Origin: Candidatus Brocadiales bacterium
GTDB taxonomy: Bacteria; Planctomycetota; Brocadiia; Brocadiales; Bathyanammoxibiaceae
DNA length: 10,269 nt
Reading direction: 5' to 3'
NCBI GenBank assembly: GCA_030586765.1
Contig: JAUQZZ010000064.1
Span: forward strand, 1-10,269
Under the pieces are notes generated by a model. That model was not told the origin of the DNA, made no database searches, and saw only the letters and a program-made list of their open reading frames with translations. Every line of letters starts with the position of its first letter. Within the stretch, counting starts at the first letter, position 1. The position numbers and the translations under genes were made by a program. Below are positions 1 through 5,104 of this stretch, piece after piece.

Positions 1-378
1 ACCCTGAGCAGTGAGATACCTTCTGGCTCAGTGTACATCCTCTCGGAAGAGGACTACCTCTCTTACAGAGAGCTTTACCAACTCATCTCTCATGGCCTCT
101 ACAGCAGTAGCCTGGGGATGGTCTCCTTACCCAAATGGCTCCTCCTGGGCGGCATACACACAACCAACTATCTTTATTCCCTCAGGGGCCGAGAGTACTT
201 CTTCAAACCCTGGATGGTTGACTTTTCTCTGCTCAGGTACTGCTTTGACACAGAAAAGGCAAGGAAGGAGTTAGGCTGGAGGCCCAGACACTCCCTCAGG
301 AACTATCTAGGAGAGATACTAGAGGGCCTTAAAAGAGACCCCAAGGGATGGTTCACCATAAATAACATTAACCTATAG
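1..378 (+). CDS. NAD-dependent sugar epimerase/dehydratase, C-terminal part (5' truncated by window edge)
   Basis: The reading frame is open from base 1 and ends at TAG 376-378, so only about 125 C-terminal residues are present. The fragment looks like the tail of an extended short-chain dehydrogenase (NAD-dependent epimerase/dehydratase). It has a strand and helix resembling the segment where these enzymes read 'vynv...ysyrEl' (here SVYILSEEDYLSYRELYQLI). It then has the typical closing region in which a Phe-Asp-Thr-Glu-Lys-Ala-Arg-Lys-Glu-Leu-Gly-Trp-Arg-Pro stretch precedes a last amphipathic helix (SLRNYLGEILEGLKR). Family members interconvert or dehydrate nucleotide sugars, or reduce related substrates, in the cytoplasm. 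The Rossmann nucleotide site and the Tyr-x-x-x-Lys catalytic pair lie outside the window, so substrate and exact reaction cannot be assigned. The GTG at 31 is an internal valine, not a start. A hairpin follows the stop at 381-401. Confidence 0.8.
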   Translation, partial: TLSSEIPSGSVYILSEEDYLSYRELYQLISHGLYSSSLGMVSLPKWLLLGGIHTTNYLYSLRGREYFFKPWMVDFSLLRYCFDTEKARKELGWRPRHSLRNYLGEILEGLKRDPKGWFTINNINL

Positions 379-380
379 TC

Positions 381-401
381 ATCCACCTAAGGCTGGTGGA
401 T
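381..401. repeat. Inverted repeat after the epimerase gene
   Basis: Perfect 7-bp arms (ATCCACC 381-387 and GGTGGAT 395-401) flank a 7-nt loop, starting 2 nt after the epimerase stop. The loop carries CTAAGGC, so this is probably a degenerate member of the CCGCCTAAGGCGG palindrome family. It could help stop transcription between the two convergent genes, but there is no clear T-run after it. Confidence 0.5.
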
Positions 402-425
402 ATGTCCTTCTGAGCTGAAGCCCTG

Positions 426-442
426 ATCCGCCTAAGGCGGAT
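426..442. repeat. Dispersed palindrome, ATCCGCCTAAGGCGGAT
   Basis: Perfect 8-bp arms around a single A in the convergent intergenic gap (379-493). This is the cleanest copy of a short palindrome that recurs in variant form through the window: near 1850-1860, 1946-1954, 5006-5020, 5041-5061, 5144-5156, 5933-5947 and 8713-8726. No gene was seen in 379-493. Confidence 0.7.
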
Positions 443-493
443 AAATGCTGCCCCTACGAATCTCCGCTTACTACAAGTTTGTCTGTCGAACCT

Positions 494-1747
494 TCATGGC
501 CCTTCACCCAGGCGGGCTAGAAGACCCCTGTACGCCTCGTACTTCTCGTACCTCGGGTGGCCTAGTATCTTGCTCAGGGGCACCACCTCCACCATTATCT
601 CCCTGGCCTTGCTGGTATCACCTTTCATTGCATAGGCCACGGCAAGATTTGCTGAAGTCTCAGCATACTCCCAGGGGAATCTGTCCAGGGTTCTGACCTT
701 CAAGGCCTCCTCATAGGCATTAATGGCCTCATTCAGGTTCTCTGCGCGGTCTCCTGTGGGGAGGTTTGCGTAGGCGGCGCCCAGGTTGTTCTGGGCCCCT
801 GCGAATCTTTCTGGGGATTTCTCATTAGTGTAGATGGCAAGGACTTTTTTATAGGACTCTATTGCCCTATTAAGATTCTCAGAGCGGTTGCCCAGGGGCC
901 ATTCTATAAGGGCTATGCCAAGGTTCCAGAGCACAGAGGCCCTGGCCTTTAAGTCCTCAGGAAGGGATTTTAGTGCCTCCTCAAATTCTTTTATGGCCTC
1001 TTCATACCCCCCACCCTCTAGCCCCTTTACGCCCAACTCAAAGGATTTCAAGGCCCTTTCACATTCCTCCTGAGCAAGCTCTATATCTTTTAGTTCTAAC
1101 TGTTTCTTAAACTCCTCGGGCGGTACCGATGGGGACAATACGTATTCCTTTTCTATAAGGTTTTCTATTGCCTTCTCGACGCCAGCTTTCGCCATTTCTC
1201 TGGCCTCTTTCTCTAACTGCTCCTCTTTCTTTAATTGCTCTTCTTTTTCTAACTGCTCTTCTTTCCTTAACTCCTCTTCTAATTCCTTTAATTCCTCTTT
1301 TATCTCCTCCCACCTTCCCTTTATCTCCTCGTTCTCCCTGGCTGTATCCTCAAACCACTTTAAGAGTTTCTGCAAGAACTCCCTTTTCAGCGATGGGTCT
1401 TCTAGTTCGATTAGTTTTACATTGTTCAGGAGCATCGTAAAGGAGGAGAATACCTTCCTTATCCATTCGGCCTTCCTGTCGTACTCTTCCCTGACCACTA
1501 AAAAGGCATTCCAGCGTTTACACAGCTCCCGACTCTGCAACTGAAGTATTTGTAGAGCATTTTCCACCTCGCTTATTGCCTTTTTCTCCGTTGAGCCCTC
1601 AAACTTTATCTTATCAAGGATGTTTAGCTTTAGAGAAAATGCCCTGCCCTGATATTCAATCTCCCTATCGCAGTCTCTAAATATCCTTGTCTCTTTTTTG
1701 CCGTCAATCTCACCTTTAATGAGCTTTATCTTTATTTTTCCCCGCAT
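494..1747 (-). CDS. Coiled-coil and TPR-repeat protein, unknown function
   Basis: This is a 417-residue soluble protein with no signal peptide or membrane segment. Residues 1-130 form an unrecognised basic/amphipathic N-terminal region with two cysteines (C26, C76). Residues about 138-230 are strongly charged and heptad-like, so probably coiled coil, and contain three near-identical six-residue units (KEEQLE, KEEQLK, KEEQLE; residues 162-179). Residues about 237-385 are TPR-like helices. Two units have the 'NLxxAIxxYxxxL' and 'GDRAENL' wording seen in TPR arrays often found next to CHAT or NB-ARC domains, but no such domain is present. A role as a protein-binding scaffold is inferred. I chose ATG 1745-1747 because AGGAG lies 10 nt upstream. 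An in-frame TTG at 1777 would add ten residues but has no better ribosome site. The gene converges on the epimerase fragment and diverges from the glycosidase gene. Confidence 0.8.
   Translation of the reverse strand: MRGKIKIKLIKGEIDGKKETRIFRDCDREIEYQGRAFSLKLNILDKIKFEGSTEKKAISEVENALQILQLQSRELCKRWNAFLVVREEYDRKAEWIRKVFSSFTMLLNNVKLIELEDPSLKREFLQKLLKWFEDTARENEEIKGRWEEIKEELKELEEELRKEEQLEKEEQLKKEEQLEKEAREMAKAGVEKAIENLIEKEYVLSPSVPPEEFKKQLELKDIELAQEECERALKSFELGVKGLEGGGYEEAIKEFEEALKSLPEDLKARASVLWNLGIALIEWPLGNRSENLNRAIESYKKVLAIYTNEKSPERFAGAQNNLGAAYANLPTGDRAENLNEAINAYEEALKVRTLDRFPWEYAETSANLAVAYAMKGDTSKAREIMVEVVPLSKILGHPRYEKYEAYRGLLARLGEGP
1211..1264 (-). repeat. Three tandem 18-nt units inside the coiled-coil gene
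   Basis: Three consecutive 18-nt units encode KEEQLE, KEEQLK and KEEQLE (residues 162-179). They differ mainly at synonymous or single positions, which suggests local duplication by slippage. The unit preserves a charged, helix-forming pattern, so copy-number change should be tolerated. Confidence 0.7.
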
Positions 1748-1964
1748 AGTCTGAGTGCTCCTGTAAAAAGGGGACAACTGCCCTTTGTCGATAGGTTATC
1801 CTGCTAAGCTGGACTTGTAAAGGGGTTTTTGGAGATGTAGCGTGCGATTCGCCTAAGGCGGATGGCGCATGATTGGAATCAGCTATCACCAATAGGTTAG
1901 ATACTTCCATATAATTCCCCTAGTGGCTAAAAGGTGTGGAATTTTGCCGAAGGCGAATCAGCCT

Positions 1965-2008
1965 CAGGTCACGCCAAAGGTGGATGTGCCTCTGGTGCAC
2001 GTGACCTG
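1965..2008. repeat. Inverted repeat with 9-bp arms
   Basis: CAGGTCACG (1965-1973) is matched perfectly by CGTGACCTG (2000-2008) across a 26-nt spacer. It lies between the divergent genes and abuts a GCCGAAGGC palindrome. It could be an operator-like dyad, or the ends of a small repeat element. Nothing in the sequence decides between these. Confidence 0.5.
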
Positions 2009-2046
2009 GCATTTACTCTCCTGGGATAGTGTGATAGATTGTCCTG

Positions 2047-2121
2047 AGACCTAAAAAAGTAGGGCGGGCGCCTCGCCCGCCCAGACGGGCAAGATGCCCA
2101 TCCTACAAAGTATTCAGGTCT
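2047..2121. repeat. Compound hairpin element (REP/MITE-like)
   Basis: Nested inverted repeats: outer AGACCT (2047-2052) with AGGTCT (2116-2121), then GTAGG (2059-2063) with CCTAC (2102-2106). Inside these are a strong hairpin GGGCGGGCG/CGCCCGCCC (2062-2070 and 2074-2082) and a smaller GGGC/GCCC hairpin (2087-2099). The layout resembles a non-coding dispersed element. No second copy is in this window. Confidence 0.6.
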
Positions 2122-2226
2122 TTTAGAGATAGAATGGCCCAGGGTAAAGGGTGAGGAAATCCCTGTAGAATAGCTCCAAATTTCTCTTTCTCTCAGAAAC
2201 ATAAGGGATTATAATAATTTTTTAGA

Positions 2227-3339
2227 GTGAAAGAGACACATAGACCTTCTGGCAACCTTGGCCCACTTTTTTTCTGTCTTTTTGCAATCATATGTTGTCA
2301 GTGGGATACAGATGTGGCCCTGGCGGCTAAAAAAGAGGCTGAGGGACTTACTGTTGGGGCTTTATACTATCTGTGGTGGGGCCTGCTTCCTGGGGAGAAA
2401 AATACCTGGGTACAGGGCTACAGTCTTTCTCCCCTCCTTGGGGAATATTCCTCCAGGGATAGGGGTGTTGCAGAGGAGCATCTGAGATGGGCCACCCAAC
2501 ACGGAATAAACCTCTTTGAGGTCTCCTGGGCTGGCCCTGGCAGGAGAGACCCATCCCTGGATAATGATGATATAGACCTGGCCCTGAGGCAGGGACTGCT
2601 CAAGGCCCCTTCTATTCAGGATATAAAGTTCCTGCTGGTCTACGAGACAGAAAAGACATTAATCCAGGAGGCTAAGTCTATCGGATACAAGGATATCCCT
2701 GGGGCCTTTATTGCGGATATAACTTATGCTAGCGATACATACTTTGACCACCCCAGTTATTTTAAACTGGGGGGTAGCCCTGTGGTGATGATTTGGAAGG
2801 CAAAGGCAGTTCTTAATACCCTTATAAAAGAAAGCGGTGGGGATTTATCTGAGGTATTTCAGGAGATAGAAAAACGTATAGGCCAGGATGTCTTTTGGGT
2901 GAGTCTTGGGGAAGACCTCTACGACCCTAATGGGCCTGACTTGAACGACCCTATGCTGCGGGCCATAGACGCCGTTTGTCCCCTTCTGGGCGACTCCTTC
3001 CCCCCTGGGGAGACCAGACCCTGGAGGGAATATCTGGATAAGGTGAGCACCAGTTACGCCCTCTGGGTTAGGGGGGCAAGAAAGGCAGGCTTCCTCTTCA
3101 TCCCTTCGGCACTCCCAGGCTTTGATGATAGGGCCTTTAAGGCGGGCCAAAACCGTCTGCTGAGGTTGGATCCGCAGGGTTTTCACGAGTCCCTAAGTCT
3201 TGCTAAGGAGATGGCCAAAGAAGGAAGCAACTGGTTCTCTATTTATGGATTTAATGAGTGGTTTGAAAGTGGTGCTATTGAGCCTACAAAGGAGTACGGC
3301 CTTCGCTTCCTTGAAGCCCTGAAGGAGGCCGTGGATTAG
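2227..3339 (+). CDS. Exported GH99-like glycoside hydrolase (endo-alpha-mannosidase/mannanase-type fold)
   Basis: This 370-residue protein begins with a Sec-type signal (hydrophobic stretch about residues 13-24, likely cleavage after VALA or ALAA near 33-34). The mature part resembles glycoside hydrolase family 99 and related proteins. It has an opening YYLWWG strand (47-52), a PLLGEYSSRD stretch (69-78) matching the family's 'P.lG.Y.s.d', a GINLFEVSWAG strand (93-103), and near the C-terminus FNEWFE (342-347). In GH99 the equivalent NEWHE motif carries the two essential glutamates three residues apart; here E344 and E347 are both kept. Family enzymes cleave alpha-mannosidic linkages inside mannan or N-glycan chains, but many bacterial 'GH99-like' proteins are uncharacterised, so the substrate is open. 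The GTG start is the only one after an upstream in-frame stop, and its ribosome site is weak. The next gene starts 2 nt downstream. Confidence 0.8.
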   Translation: MKETHRPSGNLGPLFFCLFAIICCQWDTDVALAAKKEAEGLTVGALYYLWWGLLPGEKNTWVQGYSLSPLLGEYSSRDRGVAEEHLRWATQHGINLFEVSWAGPGRRDPSLDNDDIDLALRQGLLKAPSIQDIKFLLVYETEKTLIQEAKSIGYKDIPGAFIADITYASDTYFDHPSYFKLGGSPVVMIWKAKAVLNTLIKESGGDLSEVFQEIEKRIGQDVFWVSLGEDLYDPNGPDLNDPMLRAIDAVCPLLGDSFPPGETRPWREYLDKVSTSYALWVRGARKAGFLFIPSALPGFDDRAFKAGQNRLLRLDPQGFHESLSLAKEMAKEGSNWFSIYGFNEWFESGAIEPTKEYGLRFLEALKEAVD

Positions 3340-3341
3340 CC

Positions 3342-4610
3342 ATGAAAGGTTTATTATTCTCCGCATTAATACTTTTCTTAGCAACATGCCCCATGGCCTA
3401 TGCCCAGGATGCTGTGGAATACTTCAACCAGGGCAATATGGCCTATAGAGAAGGCAAGTACGACGAGGCCGTAGAGTCCTTTAAAAAGGCACTGGAACTA
3501 AACCCCACAGACGCCTCCTCCCACTTCGGCCTGGGCAACTCATATTTTCTCAAACGGAATTATGAAAAGGCCATCACGCATTATAAAGAGGTTATAAAAC
3601 TTAGACCCGATTATGCAAAGGTCCACTATGCCCTGGGCCTTGCCTACAAAAGGGTTGGAAAGGATGCTGAGGCAGAAAAGGCCTTTGATACATATAACAG
3701 GCTCAGTGCCACTAAACCCGAGGAAGAGATAAAGGAGCGTCCAGTAGTAAAGAAGGAAGAAAAGGCTCCTGAGAGAAAGGTCCCTGAGATTAAGGTGCTC
3801 AGGCCCCCAGAGAAGGCCCCACCAGAACGGCCCGTAGAAAGGGAAATCGTACGCCCTGAAGAGAAGGCGCCCCCGGAACGTCCCGCAGAAAGAGAAGTAG
3901 CACGTCCTGAAGAAAAGGCACCCCTTGAACGTCCCATAGAACGTCCTGTAGAGAAAAGGCCTGCTGAGGAATTAGATGCTGGCGCATATCTCAGCCTTGG
4001 TAAACGGCACTACGATGCAAGACGATATGATGAGGCACTGAAGGCCTTCAGCATGGCCATTAGGCTAAATCCAGACCTGCCAGAGGCCTATAAGGCCATA
4101 AGCGACACTTACACGCAACTGGGCAAGGAGGCGGAGGCAGAAACCGCCCGTAAACTCTATGAGATGAAAAGCGCCAGGCCGGCAGAGAAGGCAGCCACTG
4201 GTGTAGAGGCCCGCCCACCCAAGGAAACCCAGGTAGAAAGGGTGGAAAGGCCGAGGGAAGAGGTTGCGCCTAAGGTGGAGGCCCCTAAAGAAATTCCAGT
4301 AACACGGCTTGAAAGACCTCCTGTCACAAGGATGGAAGAGGTAAGGCCCAGAGTAGAGGCCCCACCCAGGGAGGCCCCAAGGGTTAGACTGCCTGAAAGA
4401 CCACCTGTTGTGAGAAAAGAAGAGGTACGAAGAATCCCCAGGGTAGCTGAGGCCAAACCCAAGAAGGAGGGGAATTTCCTTACCCGCTTATGGTACTGGT
4501 CTCCCCTGGGCAAGGTACTCATGTGCCTCATCGTTTACGCCTTTGCTACCCAGGCCTGGACAGGGGTCGTTATCCTGATAGGCCTAATCGGCCTATGGAA
4601 GAGGCATTGA
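3342..4610 (+). CDS. Exported, membrane-anchored TPR protein with P/E/R-rich linkers
   Basis: This 422-residue protein starts with a clear signal peptide (cleavage predicted after PMAYA, residue 21). Three TPR units follow (about 23-122), including EAVESFKKALELNP and KAITHYKEVIKLRPDY. Next come a proline/glutamate/arginine-rich linker (about 125-208) with three 17-residue tandem units, a further TPR block (about 213-275), and a second similar linker (about 278-378). The protein ends in a hydrophobic segment (about 391-417) with a KRH tail. The layout suggests a protein in the periplasm or outside the membrane that binds a partner through its TPRs and is held by its C-terminus. The linkers look extended and wall-spanning, which is an inference. 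The start ATG lies 2 nt after the glycosidase stop with AAGGAGG 13 nt upstream, so the two are probably one operon. No enzymatic domain is visible. Confidence 0.85.
   Translation: MKGLLFSALILFLATCPMAYAQDAVEYFNQGNMAYREGKYDEAVESFKKALELNPTDASSHFGLGNSYFLKRNYEKAITHYKEVIKLRPDYAKVHYALGLAYKRVGKDAEAEKAFDTYNRLSATKPEEEIKERPVVKKEEKAPERKVPEIKVLRPPEKAPPERPVEREIVRPEEKAPPERPAEREVARPEEKAPLERPIERPVEKRPAEELDAGAYLSLGKRHYDARRYDEALKAFSMAIRLNPDLPEAYKAISDTYTQLGKEAEAETARKLYEMKSARPAEKAATGVEARPPKETQVERVERPREEVAPKVEAPKEIPVTRLERPPVTRMEEVRPRVEAPPREAPRVRLPERPPVVRKEEVRRIPRVAEAKPKKEGNFLTRLWYWSPLGKVLMCLIVYAFATQAWTGVVILIGLIGLWKRH
3801..3953 (+). repeat. Three tandem 51-nt units coding a P/E/R-rich linker
   Basis: Each unit encodes 17 residues of the form R-P-x-E-K-A-P-x-E-R-P-x-E-R-x-x-x (residues 154-170, 171-187 and 188-204 of the TPR protein). 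Units are near-identical in protein and close in DNA, consistent with recent tandem duplication. Such regions tend to vary in copy number between strains. Confidence 0.8.
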
Positions 4611-4702
4611 CCAGCAGGATGCTAGAAGTATACAGTAATGAACTGGCTTGGGGTGGTGTTACATTCTAAAGAAAGGTAATCTGCACAGGATGAGGGAACG
4701 AC

Positions 4703-4924
4703 ATGGCTAAGGTACTAATCTACGGTAAAGACGACTGCCCTTATACCTCGGGTGCTAGGGAAGACTACGCCCACAGGGGTATGAGCGTGGAGTATATCAA
4801 CGTGAAGAAGGACAAGGCAGGGATGAAGAAGATGCTCGAACTCTCTGGCGGGCGTAGGGAGGTGCCTGTAATTGTGGAGGGTAATAAGGTCACTATTGGC
4901 TATGGCGGAACCTGACGTGTATGA
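4703..4924 (+). CDS. Glutaredoxin-like small redox protein, probable selenoprotein (in-frame UGA at 4913-4915)
   Basis: A conventional reading gives 70 residues ending at TGA 4913-4915. Reading that TGA as selenocysteine adds Sec-Arg-Val and stops at TGA 4922-4924 (73 residues). The body is a short glutaredoxin/thioredoxin-like fold: opening strand KVLIYGKDDCPY, active-site C12-P-Y-T15 (one thiol, no resolving Cys), REDY helix, YINVKKD strand, cis-proline P55 in EVPVIV, and a GYGGT end. From memory this matches the 'UXX-star' glutaredoxin-like (seleno)protein family, whose members end in Gly-Gly-x-(Sec or Cys)-x-x-stop. A hairpin fitting bacterial SECIS rules starts 12 nt after the UGA. GAGGGA lies 5 nt before the ATG. 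C12 and Sec71 could form a selenenylsulfide pair. The alternative is a plain 70-residue protein followed by a terminator hairpin. I am sure of the fold and fairly sure of the Sec reading. Confidence 0.72.
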
Positions 4925-4926
4925 GC

Positions 4927-4945
4927 CGCCGATAGGTTATCGGCG
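4927..4945 (+). promoter_or_regulatory. Candidate bacterial SECIS hairpin
   Basis: An 8-bp perfect stem (CGCCGATA 4927-4934 with TATCGGCG 4938-4945) carries a 3-nt GGT loop (4935-4937). The loop begins 19 nt after the UGA at 4913-4915, within the roughly 16-37 nt range used for bacterial SECIS searches, and has G at its first two positions as those rules expect. A T-rich TTTTATT follows at 4948-4954, so a Rho-independent terminator is the competing reading. One element could serve both roles. Confidence 0.6.
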
Positions 4946-4947
4946 CG

Positions 4948-4990
4948 TTTTATTGTGGGGGGCAGATCTAAGAACCTGTCTGCAATAAAA
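4948..4990. repeat. Bulged inverted repeat downstream of the redox gene
   Basis: TTTTATTG (4948-4955) pairs with CAATAAAA (4983-4990). After a 7-nt G-rich bulge (4956-4962), CAGA (4963-4966) pairs with TCTG (4979-4982). It sits between the redox gene and the AhbD-like gene. It may be a terminator region or a decayed repeat. Confidence 0.4.
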
Positions 4991-4991
4991 T

Positions 4992-5061
4992 TGTAACGCT
5001 TTTAGCTCGCCGAAGGCGAGTCTGTAACGCCAGAGGCGCATCCGCCTATCTTTTTGGCGGA
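4992..5061. repeat. Cluster of short palindromes and direct repeats
   Basis: TGTAACGC occurs at 4992-4999 and again at 5023-5030, 31 nt apart. Between them lies the palindrome CTCGCC-GAA-GGCGAG (5006-5020). A further pair, TCCGCC (5041-5046) and GGCGGA (5056-5061), forms a hairpin with a T-rich loop. These are variants of the dispersed palindrome family and probably move or recombine as short units. Confidence 0.55.
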
Positions 5062-5104
5062 CCTATGGCATGATTCACTATTTCACTACGGAGGTATAAA
5101 GGAG

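Larger units (their letters stand above)
1748..2226. other. Divergent intergenic region with several palindromes, no gene seen
   Basis: This 479-bp gap must hold the control regions of both divergent genes. Near 1841-1870 lies a CGCCTAAGGCG palindrome flanked by GTGCG and GCGCAT. GCCGAAGGC lies at 1946-1954, an inverted repeat at 1965-2008 and a compound hairpin element at 2047-2121. A TATAAT stands at 1910-1915 and another at 2210-2215, but neither has a convincing -35 box. The open frames in this stretch are short and do not resemble proteins. Confidence 0.6.

Noticed and set aside
1748..1777. TTG 1777 start for the minus-strand TPR gene
   Set aside because: ATG 1747 has AGGAG 10 nt upstream; the TTG has no better site and the ten extra residues add no recognisable sequence.
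1789..1800. Shared 12-mer CGATAGGTTATC with the SECIS candidate, taken as a second SECIS
   Set aside because: No reading frame with an in-frame TGA at suitable distance was seen here, and a few 12-base matches are expected by chance in 10 kb.
2210..2215. TATAAT just before the glycosidase start as a promoter
   Set aside because: No convincing -35 box 15-19 nt upstream (TTTCTC at the 17-nt position), and the A/T-rich run makes a chance match likely.
2227..2298. Lipoprotein signal in the glycosidase (AIICC)
   Set aside because: The residue before the cysteine is Ile rather than Gly/Ala/Ser, so a normal signal peptidase I site near residues 33-34 fits better.
3644..3937. Ser/Gly/Arg repetitive minus-strand open frame
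   Set aside because: It is the antisense of the P/E/R-rich tandem repeats in the TPR gene, so its repetitiveness is inherited.
4992..5061. CRISPR-like array
   Set aside because: Repeats are 8 nt with differing palindromes and only two copies, far from CRISPR repeat length and regularity.
5054..5104. Longer start of the AhbD-like gene at TTG 5054
   Set aside because: The TTG lies in the arm of a dispersed hairpin (5041-5061) and has no ribosome site, whereas ATG 5105 has GGAGG at good spacing.
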